In this document: positions 10,707 to 21,511 of the stretch, one piece after another | Layout: the number at the start of each line of letters is the position of its first letter | Numbering within the stretch: position 1 is the first letter of the stretch | Assembly (NCBI RefSeq): GCF_020921035.1 | Contig: NC_063155.1 | Location: 26,653,294-26,717,293 of the forward strand | Direction: 5' to 3' | Source: Rhodamnia argentea | Taxonomy: Eukaryota; Streptophyta; Magnoliopsida; Myrtales; Myrtaceae | Length of the DNA: 64,000 nucleotides | Notes under the pieces: model-generated | Told to the model about the DNA's origin: nothing | Database searches by the model: none | The model's input: the letters and a program-made list of their open reading frames with translations, nothing else | Made by a program: the position numbers and the translations under genes

Positions 10707-12302
10707 TTACTCTGAATCTAAACCCTCCAGTGGATCATCACATATGGCATTAATGAATGATTTGGAAGGTTTAGGCGCCCGGTAAGGTTCCTCCTTATGC
10801 GCTCCGTCTTCGGATATAGCAGCAATGGTTACATCATCAAAACAACCGGCGATATCGAAGACTCCTTCATCCTTACTAGCACCAACCTGTCTGATTCCCA
10901 GCTCGAATACAGCATTAACTTTACCGGAATGATCCGGCAAAGGATTATTCCGGACATTTGGCTGTTTGTTGCCTTGGAATGAGAATGCTTTAGAATCCAG
11001 GAGATCTTGAATCCGATGCTTCAAGACAAAACAGCCATCGGTGTCATGTCCAAGCTCCCCGCGGTGGTAATCACATTTCTTCGATGGATCATATCTCGGC
11101 AAGCTCGTATTCTTGGGTCGTAGAGGTTCGGAAGTCGGTAAACCTCCCTTACGCAGAACCGCAAGTACCTGCGACGGGGTTCCTGGTAGAGGGGTAAACC
11201 GCCGAGGAGACCGTTGATTCCCTCTTTGTCGTTGCATGTCGAAATTAGCCTGCTGCTGATTAGGAATCTGTACGACCGGCGTCCGGGTCGTGGGTTTTTG
11301 GCTGTAGGTCATGTTGACTTGTGGGGCCGACTCCTTGTCTTTCCTTACCACAAACCTCTTAGTCGTCATGGCGACATCACCGTACCAACCTTTCTTCATG
11401 CCGTTCTCGATTTCTTCAGCCATTGCGATGAGATGGCTGAATGACGTGGCAGCAGATCCCAAAATTCGAGTTCTCATAATCAGCGGCGGGGTGGAAACAA
11501 ACAATTTCATGAGTTCCCTTTCGGGAGGGACTGGTTTCAGCCGAGATGCCACGTTCCTCCACCTAGTGGCATATTGCTTGATTGTTTCTTCCTTTTTCAT
11601 CTCAAGCTGCTCAAGGTCCTCTCTGGTGGTGAGCACGTCCAAGTTAAAGCTGAAATATTTGATGAAAGCATTAGCTGCCTTCTCCCAATCATCCATCCGG
11701 TAGATCTCGTAGTCCGTATACCATCTCATGGCAGCTTCTTTTAAACTAGCTTGGAAGGTCTGAACCATTAAGGGACCGTTGGTCGCATGCTTATTCATTC
11801 TTGCCTGGTACATCCGGACGTGCTGAACTGGGTTGGAAGTTCCATCATACTTCTCAAAGTCGGGCATCTTGAACTTCTCCGGCACCGTGACCTTTGAAAA
11901 GACAGACAGTGTCAATCGGGGTATGTTGTGAGTCCCCTCAACCTCTCGGATCCTCTGTTCCATTTGGGCCAACAGTTTGACCGTATCACCATTCAACCCG
12001 GGGGCCACGGGGTTGGCTTGAGGGATTGGGACTACGGGCGGCGTGCTCGAGTTCACGCCCGTGACGATCACATCCTCTAGCGGCATTGTCGGATAGGGAG
12101 TAGCTTCCGGGGCTTTACCGAAGTTGTCCGTAGGAGGAACTAGAGCGGGAAGCGGCGAGCCGGCAGCGGCTGATTGAAGTTTGGCGGTGAAGGCGGTCAT
12201 CATTTCTTCCATCTTTCGGGACATCATCCCTTCAAAGCGCTCGATCAAGGAGCCAAGTTTCTCGTCTAGGGCAAAGACGACGATAGCGTTGATGTCGGAC
12301 AT
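10707..12302 (-). CDS. gag: Retrotransposon gag polyprotein (531 aa)
   Basis: Structural capsid-type protein that would package element RNA into cytoplasmic particles. The N-terminal 60 residues are methionine- and glutamate-rich (KMEEMMTAF), followed by a proline-rich linker. Residues around 145-290 form the plant retrotransposon gag domain, with VRMYQARMNKHA, AAMRWYTDYE, WEKAANAFIKYF and EETIKQYATRWR. Near residues 415-440 lies CDYHRGELGHDTDGC followed by LKHRIQDLLD, the modified zinc-knuckle motif typical of Tat-lineage gag. The frame is open and long for a repeat in a gene-poor region, consistent with recent activity or selection in trans. It is followed not by full pol but by a stub. Confidence 0.88.
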   Translation of the reverse strand: MSDINAIVVFALDEKLGSLIERFEGMMSRKMEEMMTAFTAKLQSAAAGSPLPALVPPTDNFGKAPEATPYPTMPLEDVIVTGVNSSTPPVVPIPQANPVAPGLNGDTVKLLAQMEQRIREVEGTHNIPRLTLSVFSKVTVPEKFKMPDFEKYDGTSNPVQHVRMYQARMNKHATNGPLMVQTFQASLKEAAMRWYTDYEIYRMDDWEKAANAFIKYFSFNLDVLTTREDLEQLEMKKEETIKQYATRWRNVASRLKPVPPERELMKLFVSTPPLIMRTRILGSAATSFSHLIAMAEEIENGMKKGWYGDVAMTTKRFVVRKDKESAPQVNMTYSQKPTTRTPVVQIPNQQQANFDMQRQRGNQRSPRRFTPLPGTPSQVLAVLRKGGLPTSEPLRPKNTSLPRYDPSKKCDYHRGELGHDTDGCFVLKHRIQDLLDSKAFSFQGNKQPNVRNNPLPDHSGKVNAVFELGIRQVGASKDEGVFDIAGCFDDVTIAAISEDGAHKEEPYRAPKPSKSFINAICDDPLEGLDSE

Positions 12303-13623
12303 CCTCTTTGCGCCCGATCGAGTAATGTGTAGAGGATCCGTGACAAATTACCTGTACGCAGTAACAAACCCAAAATTAGTACGGGGAGCAAGAATAGCGA
12401 GCCGGCCCATGGCATCCCTCTAGACTCAAACGAACAAAGTGATTATGACCAAAGGATTGAAACATGTAATTTTCAGTTTGTCCGCTTTTACGAAAAAATT
12501 TGTATTAATTCGTACGTTGATCAAAACATGTCCAAATTTTACGAGCTTGTAGTTGAGAAGATGATGAACAACTTTTATGTTGGCCAATCGGACTAGAAAT
12601 GCGCGGATCAAATCAGTTTAATGTGTCTTTCCAAAAAAATCATGTTCAGAAAACTGTTATAACCGCATGTTGTTGAAAAAACGAAGGGTCATCTTAAATT
12701 ATGAATTTAATTCTGAAATTTTGTAAGATATTAGTTGAAACATAGGTCTACAACTTTCGTGTTTGGCACTTACTCAAAGCTCGATCGTAGAATTTAGTAA
12801 AAATCGCACAACAGGAATAAGCCAAATCAGAATTGAGGACAACCGATGAAATTGTAAAAGCTACGGAAGCGAAGTGCGAAATTGGAAATAAGACAATGAA
12901 ACTTCTAAACAATCAACCTAAACCATGGACCGGCCCAAAATAAAAATGAGATAACAGGGTACAAGAGACAAGAAATTACCTCTCATACGAAGAAAATGTC
13001 AATCGCAAAGACATGCGCATGAATCGTGAGTTTAAATCTTATTCTATCTATCCAAAAGGCTTTTGCAAAGTGAAATGATGAACGAAACGACATGTCGCAG
13101 CCTCGCGCACAGTCATCATGACTAGTCGCAACCTCGCGTACAATAGTCATGACTAGTCGGGTCCAATCACTTCGGCTTGGTTCGGTCGACAAGGGCAATT
13201 CTCATGCATCGTAGCCTCACGTGTATGAGAACGACCCTTGAGCCATTTTTTGGAAAAAATTTTCGGGATCCGGATGGGATAACCTTTAGTGAAACCTTAC
13301 CGCCAAGGTTAAAGAACCATCTAAATACCATCTTAAAACTATTAGTGTGACCCGGGTTCGGTCGGGGGTTGTGTGCGGTGTAGTGCAAATACGATAAATC
13401 ATGCACAACAATTAAAGGCAAACACCGCTTCAATGATTCAAAAGTTAAATCACAATTCCAATTCACCAAGCCTGCAAAACAAATGGTTAGCCGATCACTC
13501 CTCCCCTTATAACTCCCCATCCGCAAAATCATTTAACACCTAAGAATAAGAATTCAACCAAATTTTGCCAAATCAAGTGATTTCTTTTTCATGAAATTAT
13601 CTGGCCTAAGTCCTCTTTAAAAA
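12303..13623 (-). other. Leader (5' untranslated region) of the Tat-type element
   Basis: About 1.3 kb between primer-binding site and gag on the minus strand. No conserved coding sequence was recognised. It would contain packaging signals, which cannot be identified by eye. Confidence 0.5.
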
Positions 13624-13641
13624 TCCCCAGCGGAGTCGCCA
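13624..13641 (-). other. Primer-binding site of the Tat-type element
   Basis: On the minus strand TGGCGACTCCGCTGGGGA begins three bases after the 5' LTR. It is complementary to the 3' end of plant tRNA-Arg as I recall it (…CCCCAG.GGAGTCGCCA), the primer used by Ogre/Tat elements. Confidence 0.75.
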
Positions 13642-13644
13642 AGC

Positions 13645-15047
13645 TGTCGCGACCTTCAAAAAAATAAACGGGTTAAGTTTCGGGCTAATGGATTATCGGG
13701 TTAATTAATTAACTAACCTAACTCGGACTCTCCCAAGTCCATACCAAATCGCAACTTAAGGTTCAAATAATTAACGTGCAATATGATTTGAATTTGGAGT
13801 CGCCACTAATCATTTTCGGTAGGTTGATTAGAAACCTAAATAAAATAGCGGGAGAAAACTATCTTATTTCCGCGAACCGGAGATTTTGAATTCGGGGATT
13901 TGATTACGTCAGATTTCTCTAACGCCCTTTCGGTACCTTTTTCATGAAAAATATTTGATTTGGCAATTTTGATGGATTTTACTTGAAATTCAAAGATGCA
14001 ATTTTTTTGGTTTTTTCTTCTTCTTTTTTATGAGAATGCAAAACATTGAACTTTGTGCGATATACACAATGGATGATTTAGAAAGAAAGAAAGCGCAGAC
14101 CAATCACGAGTATTTATAAAAATAAATTAACATGTAATAATGCTAAAATTTGGAACACGTGGCATGTCTAAAATAAACAAATAAATGTTCAAACCAAACG
14201 ATTACATTTTTGTAGATCGAGATGGAAAGGATTACCTTCTATTACACAAAATCTTACTCACATACACGTTATAGTTCCCTTCAAGATCTCGGAGTTTGGA
14301 AGAACGCGGCTGTCGTCGAAAATGGCAAGCGGTGGCGTTGTTGGGCGGCGAGAGATGGAATATGTGTCGGGACTCGTCGAAGATGATGCTCGACTAAAGC
14401 TCTTTTCTTCACTCTCAAATTTTCTCTTCCGATTTTTCTCAAGAACTCTCTTTTTCCTCTCTAAAGAATTTCTCTCACAAACTCTCTCAATTCTCTTCCA
14501 CTTCCCCCTCTCAAATTTTCTCTCTAAAACTCCTCTCAAGAGCTCTCTAACTTATAGGCAAAGTTCTTCATCCTTCATTCTTCACCTTCATTTCTTCACC
14601 TTCCATCTTCATCTTCTCTTCTTCATCTTCATTTCTTCACCTTCCATTTTCATCTTCCCTTCTTCATCTTCATTTCTTCACCTTCCATTTTCATCTTCCC
14701 TTCATTATCTTCCCTTCATCATCTTCCCTTCTTCATCTTCTTTTCATTATCTTCCCTTCATCATCTTCCCTTCTTCATCTTCTTTTGGTATTTGCAATAC
14801 AGTCCCCGAAGTTCCAAGTATTTGCAATACGGTCCCTGAAATTTTAAGTATTTGCAATACAGTCCTTGAAGTTTCAAATCTTCTCGGTGTATTTTTCCAT
14901 CCCGTGCCTAGTCTAGACGCATGCTAAATTAAGTGTTCTGCTTGCCCGATTATATGCCAATGCAATGTACGCTAAAAATAAATATGTGAGATGATTTTTT
15001 ATAATTTTTATGCAAAAAATAGATTAATCAAAATTTAGGCGTCAACA
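13645..15047 (-). repeat. 5' LTR (element orientation) of the Tat-type element
   Basis: 1403 bp, the same length as its partner at 4390-5792. Differences seen by eye include GAGTTTGG versus GAGCTGG, AGCGG versus AGCAG, and single-base length changes in T and A runs. Confidence 0.92.
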
Positions 15048-16291
15048 GTGTGCATAATCATCCCCTGAACCGATCGATGCAGTAGAAACTATATGCTATC
15101 TAGTTTCGCTTGGATCAAGCACTTTTCCTTCGTACGGATATGTGAAAGATTTTTCTGGCTTATGCTATTGCACCTGTGCACAAAAAGGGTACACAAAAGC
15201 AGAAGAACCCATTTTTGTATAATCTAACGTTGCTTTATAACGATTCACACCCGACCTCGGTTTGGACATTCCTTTATCGCACTCGTCTAATAAGAAGCTT
15301 TATTTTTTTAGCGTAGAATTAGAGACATGTTTCTTTTATATAAAAATAAAAGTAAAGAAATTTTTTTGAAAGGAACATAAAGAAGAAAGGCGAAAAAAAA
15401 ATTGGAAAAACCAAATAATCATTTCATTTGCATTTTCGCCGAATTAGTTTTTTTTAGTCATTATTTTGCAATGGGGGGTGACCGATGTCCATTCTGGTTT
15501 AAATCATTATGTATCTAACCACGTTTCATGTTCAATTATTCGACTTTGTAATCTATTTTAATTGGTCCGCGTATTTACTTTTTCGTCAATAGATAGTCAT
15601 TTCAAACATTTGACTGCTTGTTTGTCGTTCTATGTCTCATTAAAATTGCTTGATATTTCTTTTTCGTTAATTTTTCCTGAAAATTAGACTAAGAGCTAAA
15701 TAGATAATTGCATGAATATAAATATATCACGCCTGGTCATCTAGCGTTGGTTAGATATCTTTGTTTTAAATAATGAGCTGATTACATGCATCAGAAGCCA
15801 TGTTGCTTGTGTTACTGAAATAAAAAAAAAGATAATCTTGCCCCTTTAAAATCAATGCAGAATTCGTTCACTGAGAAGATGGACATACAGACCATAATGC
15901 AAACGGATGCAAAGAAAGATCCGGCTGTGTTTCGAGATGCGTTGAATGCAAGAATCGAATACAACCACAAACAATATGGAAAAAACTGTACCATAAAAGG
16001 GAAAAAGGTTGTATACAGAGAATAGTTACCTAACATCGTTTTTGTCGATGGATGCGAATCTTCCTTTAAACATTTGCGTCCATGTTGCGTCATTACATAT
16101 ATATTAATATGAACAACAAGACGAACCCAGAAAAATAGTGAGGCCAAACCCAAAAAAACATAGAGGTTCTCTCAAGATTCAATTCCGGGAAACTTCGAAT
16201 GAACGCAAAAGAAATTGAGTAGTGGTGGTAGTATCAACTGCAGTATCAAACCAAACTAAGAATCACATTGCACCATCAATGCTCTTTTTTC
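15048..16291. other. Right interior of the MULE-like element, no gene recognised
   Basis: AT-rich sequence. No frame shows a known domain; the minus-strand open frame at 15812-16153 has no family resemblance I can name. Confidence 0.4.
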
Positions 16292-16344
16292 TCATTTAGT
16301 GAAGCTTCGGATTGAGTCTTTCACTGTGCCAAAAACCCTTGTAG

Positions 16345-16444
16345 CCCTTGTGTAGATCTCTTGACTGCCATGAACAAAAACCATCCTGATCAGGCCTCTC
16401 GCTATCAGTTCCCTTATAACCTTCTTTCCTAGATCACCATTAAC
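16345..16444 (-). pseudogene. RPS25: Captured exon fragment of 40S ribosomal protein S25 (RPS25)
   Basis: The minus-strand translation VNGDLGKKVIRELIARGL then IRMVFVHGSQEIYTRAT matches the C-terminal winged-helix half of eukaryotic ribosomal protein S25 (family form: INGSLARRAIREL, ARGLIRMV, HASQQIYTRAT). A CAG acceptor immediately precedes the exon, as at an authentic intron border, so the capture was of genomic DNA and not of cDNA. The frame continues past the normal C-terminus into unrelated residues to about 16292, and no N-terminal exons were found. It lies inside the MULE-like element and is therefore best read as a transduplicated, non-functional piece. Confidence 0.75.
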
Positions 16445-16930
16445 CTGGTGAGGCAAATCCAATAGCAGTATAATGACCAAGCACAGATATTCCCCTCTCT
16501 CTCCGCCCTCACCCCATATGGGCTGGAAAAGCACGAATTCTGTTACTAAATACTCTCTGTGAACTGCGAGCATATCTGATATTGCATCAAACTTAAACCT
16601 TACCTATATGAACAAATGGGTCTCTAAATGCTACAGATTCCAGAATGGTCTGAACTCTGGAAAAAAGAAAAAATTGCACCTTCAGTAACAATAAAACTCA
16701 TCAAATTCTCAAGCGATGCCTTTGGTAAAAGAAAAACTAGGAGATGGAACACTGCAGACTTAAGATAATTGAAGAAGCACCTGCTTCCTGCACAGAGTGC
16801 AACGACCCTCGTTTCACGTTCGCTGCTCCAAATCTTTGTGAAACTGTTGCTATGTTTAACAAATTTCCTATCATCTGACACGGAGTTGGAAGAGGAGAAC
16901 TCTCTCCAAATTTTTATACAAGCATGACGC

Positions 16931-17864
16931 CCTGAGAAACTATGAAATCGATCGACACAGCAATCGTAAGTAAGGGCACTCAACAGCGAGACATGCATCC
17001 ACTGGACACAATCCACGTAATCAAGAAGGAGATTCAAGATCATGCAAACTCACCTCGGCACCGAGAGCTGTTGAGGAAAAAATTGACACTTTGGAAGCTG
17101 AAACAGAACCAGCAACACCAGCTCAAGTCAACCAGGGGACTCACTGAATCATCGTGGTGCGAAAATCCCCAGCTACATCATCAGAGTCGTCGGCCATCGT
17201 CCATCATCGATGAGTGCGAAAATCCCCAGGTCCATTGTCAGAGTAGTCGGCCATCATCCATCATCGAGGAGTCAAGGGCTTTGGTGTTGAGCATCCGACG
17301 TCTGACGAGATTCGCCACAAAGGGGAGGAGCATGGGTCGTCGAGCATCCGATGGTCATCGACGGCCGTCCTCCATCATCAAGGACTGACGATCTTCGGTG
17401 ATTAGCAAATTAGGGTTCTCTTCTAATTTGGGAGCGTGTTCTGGTTTTAGGGCAATTTGCCAAGAAATGAATCGCAAAACCCAAAAAAAAAAGTCTGTCT
17501 TTTTTATCTGCCGGCGTCCACATCAGCGTCAAACGAGCCCCGTGGGACGGCCGGCGCTGACTAGGAGTCCACGTAAGCATTTTCCAGGAGCTAAATTGGT
17601 CGGAAGATAAATGCTATTCAACAGCTCATGAATAAGATCCTAATAGTCAAGTAATATCCAGTGTTTTGGACTTTTCTTGTTTTACACGCGTGATAGATTT
17701 TATTGTTTCATTATCCGAAATGGATGATCGATATATAGTTGCTATAGTTGTCTAAGCTGGGACCACTGAAGATACGAATAGCACTGAATCGGCAAAATAT
17801 GAAAACGTTTAAGACTAAATTGAAAAAAGTGTAATAGGTTTAAGACTTTTTTGACAATTTTTCC
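16931..17864 (-). repeat. Right terminal inverted repeat of the MULE-like element
   Basis: Inverted counterpart of 2022-2840, lengthened by an internal 172-bp insertion at 17612-17783. The + strand open frame at 16942-17388 is a by-product of the repeat and is not supported as a gene. Confidence 0.75.
17612..17783. mobile_element. 172-bp insertion with 8-bp inverted ends inside the MULE TIR
   Basis: The segment begins TGCTATTC and ends GAATAGCA, perfect inverted repeats, and it is missing from the partner TIR at the left end of the MULE-like element. A clear target duplication was not seen, so family assignment is open (small MITE or filler DNA). Confidence 0.4.
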
Positions 17865-17873
17865 TCTAATCTG

Positions 17874-19259
17874 TGTCTACCAGCAGCCCCCTCTCTTGAG
17901 TTTACTGCTCCTACACCTGCGAGAAACGATGTCGGCAAGCTCTTTCCGTAGTTTCGTCGTCTTGCATCACTTATCAGTCCCCGAGCCAGGCTCGGAAGGA
18001 TTTCCATAAAGATCGATTCTTTTCGCATTAATCGCGGCTGAACATAACACCAGCAAAAGAAAACCAAAAAAGAATCCAAGCGGCGCAATTCAGAAGGCAA
18101 AGTTTTGGTCAACAAAGAGGGTGACACACGTCCAGGAAAAAAGAGAAACATTTTTTCTAGAGATAGGCCAGCATTAACACCCATAACCGAATTCCTTGAT
18201 GCAGCTGCCACTGTCCACGCATGTGCTTCTTTACTAAAGGGGTTTTTAGTCCAATTCTCATCGCACGTCACATGCCCAGTTGCCCTTCCCTTGTGTCGGA
18301 CTACGCCATTTTCTTCGAGTGCTCCGTGAAGGTTTTGCTAACATCTTTCCTTGTGAATCCAGTTTTTTAGCGCTCCTGTAGGTCTCCCGAAGTACATGCA
18401 GTATCAGTGTCTTTAGTTCTAGTTTTAAGAGTCTTAAATATGTCTTAGGTTTCAAGAGTCAAAGTGCAAGTCTCTAGGTATTTTAATGTATTAGAAAATA
18501 CCTTTTATAGTTCTTATGTCATTAATGTTGGGTAGTTTCCATGTCTTTAATGTTTTTCTTTCTCTTTTGTAATAATCCCTCTATATAGGGAGACGAAATC
18601 TCAAACGTAGGACAACCATATGAATGTTGAGAATATATGAGATTTGTCTTTGCTATCACTGGCATTTGTATCCTTGAAAGTTGGATTTCTTCCTTAGTGG
18701 TGAGCCAAAGAAGCTTTGTATCCTTGGCTGGTGATATTCTAATATTCTCCAAGTCCTCGGCTGGTGATATTCTGATATTCTCTAAGTCTTAATGGTGAGC
18801 TTCTCCTATCCGAAATACTGTCTCCTTAGCTAGTGATATTTAATATGCTTTGGTGGCAAACTTCGTCAATCTCGATCGTGATTCTTGGTTGGTAATAGAT
18901 CATAATCTATCTTACATTTTCATTTACCCATCGATATCCATTTCACACATACCAATATAACCTCATTGATTCATCGACATCACTCCATGTGCTTCTGACC
19001 AAAACAAAAAAACATTCATTGCTCAATTTCTTGTATTTCCATAAAATAGAAAAAATATTTACACGGTGCACAACTGAAATTGATGTTAAATATATCACTT
19101 TTTCATAGTCAGAATCAAAAAATTGAGCAATGAATGTTCTTTTTTTTTTTTTTGTCAGAAGCACATGGTTCATTTCGCGGGCCAATATATTTGCAAGTAG
19201 GAAATAATTCTTCACTCCAACTCTCCATCACTTCCTCCTCCTCCTCCTCCATCTCCACC
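17874..19259. other. Upstream region of the first sulfotransferase, LTR-like patch
   Basis: No gene is seen. 18330-18940 looks like an old LTR: a TATA-like CTCTATATAGGG at about 18580, then repeated TTGGCTGGTGATATTCT units. I found no clean TG...CA borders or target duplication. The proximal promoter ends in a CTC-rich leader just before the start codon at 19260. Confidence 0.3.
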
Positions 19260-20273
19260 ATGCAAGCCTCCCAACCTCCTCCTCCTCCTTACGCAAAGTT
19301 CTTGCGAGACGACAACGTGTCGCAAGCATGCAAAGACTTGCTCTCTTCTCTGCCTTCGGATGCAGGCTGGAACGGCGCCTCTCTCCACTTGTACCAGGGC
19401 TTCTGGTTCTTCCCGTGGACGTTAAAGGGTGTCCTTGCTTGTCAAAGCCACTTCCAAGCTCACCCCTCCGACATCCTCCTCATCACCAGCCCAAAGTCCG
19501 GCAGCACCTGGCTCATGGCCATCCTCTTTGCTCTCTTGAACCGTGCCAAGTACGCCGACTCCGACTCGCAGCGACACCACCCTCTCCTAACCCAACACCC
19601 CCACAACCTCGTGCCCTTTTTGGAGGTCAAGCTGTATTTGGAGCAAGAAAAACCCGATCTCACTTCTTTCGCACCCCCGAGACTCTTTGCCACTCACTTG
19701 CCTTATTCCTTGCTTCCGCAGTCGGTGAGAAACTCCAAGTGCAAGCTGGTTTACCTGTGTAGGAACCCTAAGGACAGCTTCATCTCGCTATGGCACTTTG
19801 TCAACAAGCTGATGCCCGAAGAGAAGGGCCGGACTCCGCTCCCGGATTGCCTCGACAAGTTCTGTCGAGGGCTGAGCACCTTCGGGCCTTTCTGGGAACA
19901 TGTGCTGGGTTACCACAAGGTGAGGTCGGAGATGCCCGAGGAGGTGCTGTTCCTCACGTACGAGGAGATGAAAGAGGAGCCGCGTGTTCACGTGAGGAGG
20001 TTGGCCGATTTCGTGGGATGTCCATTCAGCGATGAAGAACTGAGAGACGGGACTGTGGAGAGGATACTGACAATGTGTAGCTTCGACAATTTGAGTGCAT
20101 TGGAGGTGAATAAGAGCGGGAAGTTGTCGACTGGACCAGAGAAGAAGTCGTTCTTCAGGAGAGGTCAGGTTGGAGATTGGGTGAATTATCTGAGTGCTGA
20201 GATGGCCGACAGGTTTGACCAAGCAATGGAAGAGAAGCTGCATGGTTCTGGGTTGAAGTTCAAGGACAAATAA
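19260..20273 (+). CDS. Cytosolic sulfotransferase 1 (337 aa, intronless)
   Basis: Transfers sulfate from PAPS to a hydroxyl group of a small molecule (in plants flavonoids, brassinosteroids, jasmonates or glucosinolate precursors); cytosolic. The 5'-phosphosulfate loop is TSPKSGSTWL (residues 76-85), the catalytic histidine is H146 in ATHLPY, the 3'-phosphate site is CRNPKDSFIS (R168, S176), and the C-terminal RRGQVGDWVNY motif closes the PAPS pocket. Length is normal and no intron is needed, as usual for plant SOTs. I chose the ATG at 19260 because the paralogue at 24703 starts with the same MQASQPPP; an upstream in-frame ATG at 19134 would add a poly-Phe and Ser-rich leader. First of a plus-strand tandem family; the substrate cannot be told. 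Confidence 0.93.
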   Translation: MQASQPPPPPYAKFLRDDNVSQACKDLLSSLPSDAGWNGASLHLYQGFWFFPWTLKGVLACQSHFQAHPSDILLITSPKSGSTWLMAILFALLNRAKYADSDSQRHHPLLTQHPHNLVPFLEVKLYLEQEKPDLTSFAPPRLFATHLPYSLLPQSVRNSKCKLVYLCRNPKDSFISLWHFVNKLMPEEKGRTPLPDCLDKFCRGLSTFGPFWEHVLGYHKVRSEMPEEVLFLTYEEMKEEPRVHVRRLADFVGCPFSDEELRDGTVERILTMCSFDNLSALEVNKSGKLSTGPEKKSFFRRGQVGDWVNYLSAEMADRFDQAMEEKLHGSGLKFKDK

Positions 20274-20716
20274 CACACTCATCCAACAATTTGCATGTGT
20301 TATGTGTAAGCTTCGAATATGTTTGGTTTGATGGGGGACAAGGAAAACGCAAATAAATCTTTAAAAAAAAAAAATTGAAAAACCAAGAAACGTTCGGATT
20401 GTTCGCACTCTAGAGAGGTCAATAAAGTAAGTGTGTTTCTCATGCTATAGAATAAAAGATTTTCAGTGGCATTGTCAACCGTGGCTTCGTCTCCATGGTT
20501 AGATGCTTCAAGGTCGTGATTCTAGTCTTCCTTTTCGTGTTGTACTATTGGTATTTGCAGATGTTATTTGACCAACACGTAGTTGGCTAATAAAAAAGCT
20601 GGCTTCCTTCTTGCGGGGAGCTTATGGGTTTTATCTTCTGCCATTCTGTTCAATTCCTTCTTTTCCTTTTGCTCCGTGGCGCTTCGTGGCTTTTGGTCTC
20701 CCATTTGTGTTGCAAA
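20274..20716 (+). other. 3' flank conserved between sulfotransferase copies
   Basis: The stretch from about 20455 (GGCTTCGTCTCCA, CAACACGTAGTTGGCTAA, TATGGGTTTTATCTTCTG) is repeated after the second copy at 25755-25950 and in part after the third at 38240-38330. It marks the right side of the duplicated block and may be 3' UTR. Confidence 0.6.
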
Positions 20717-21220
20717 TGTAAGGATAATTATGACCCGCATGATATAATTGATGGTTTACTAATTATGCTGATAACCGATGGAAGGCTAAGAGCCGGAAGT
20801 CTAAGAGATGGAAGACGAAAAGATGAATGTCATAAAGATGGATGTATAATATTTAATGAATGCCTTTAATGAAGGCATCTATTGATAGCCTATGCAAAAA
20901 GCCCAGTCCTCTCTCCATCTATATACAATGAAAGTTGTATTCTACCCTCTAGATAAAATAAGTTAAGAGAAAGAGAAATCGAATTTCTTCATTTCTCCTA
21001 CTTAGGAGCGATCATTTTCTCAAAGTTATTGTTTTCTCGAGGTTATTACTTTCTCAAGTTCATTATTTCATCAAGGTTATCGCCATGGATAAAGTTATGC
21101 CTTAATCTCTCCTGTTGTGATAACCATGAAGATCTAAGATCATTGTTTGATTATGAATTTTCACAGAACAGAATCGCTTTAATTCTTACAGTAGGTTAAA
21201 GATTATTCTAGTTCTTAACA
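20717..21220 (+). mobile_element. Probable solo LTR in the 3' flank of sulfotransferase 1
   Basis: The 504-bp segment TGTAAGGATAA...TTCTTAACA interrupts flanking sequence that is continuous after the third gene (AGATTCAGTTGCTAG at about 38370 equals AGATTGAGTTGCTAG at about 21234). It contains a TATA-like CTATATACAATG near 20925. The target duplication is unclear, so the borders are approximate. Confidence 0.45.
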
Positions 21221-21511
21221 CACAACCATAATAGATTGAGTTGCTAGACAACGGATGTACGAGTCCCCAGGTACAAGAAGATAAGTAAATTTTGATTTTG
21301 TTCCCAAGCTCTGAAAAAAAGATGGCCATAAAGAAGAAAGTACCCATAAAATAACTGACACACACAGGCTTATCTCATCTCATCTCTGGCTTGCTCATGC
21401 AGCGGTCCAGAGCAATAATTCGCTGGTAAGACTCAATCCTCGAGAAAATTTTGTTTTTTTTACTATAATAATATCTTTGAGGGATGACTCAAAATATATA
21501 CGAGATGCATC

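Larger units (their letters stand above)
4390..15047 (-). mobile_element. Tat/Ogre-lineage LTR retrotransposon, gag-only deletion derivative
   Basis: Two 1403-bp LTRs with TG...CA ends flank a 7.85-kb interior, and the 5-bp target duplication GTGTG lies at 4385-4389 and 15048-15052. By eye I find about eight single-base differences or indels between the LTRs, so the insertion is young. Read on the minus strand, the element has a primer-binding site, a long leader, gag, a stub of pol, and a long 3' region with tandem repeats, then a polypurine tract. Most of pol (protease, full RT, RNase H, integrase) is absent, so it would need enzymes in trans. Confidence 0.9.
2022..17864. mobile_element. 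MULE-like (Pack-MULE-type) element with very long TIRs, hosting a nested LTR element
   Basis: The left end (GGAAAAATTGTCAAAAAAGT at 2022) and right end (reverse complement ending 17864) are inverted copies that continue to about 2840 and back to about 16931, giving roughly 0.8 kb of terminal inverted repeat. Flanks carry a 9-bp duplication, GCTAATCTG (2013-2021) and TCTAATCTG (17865-17873), with one mismatch. Long TIRs plus a 9-bp TSD are typical of Mutator-like elements. Subtracting the nested LTR element leaves about 5.2 kb. No transposase was recognised, but fragments of two host genes lie inside (GRF zinc finger near 3.5 kb, RPS25 near 16.4 kb), as in Pack-MULEs. Confidence 0.75.

Noticed and set aside
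16942-17388. 148-codon plus-strand frame
   Set aside because: Falls inside the right TIR of the MULE-like element, and the inverted counterpart at the left does not keep the frame open.
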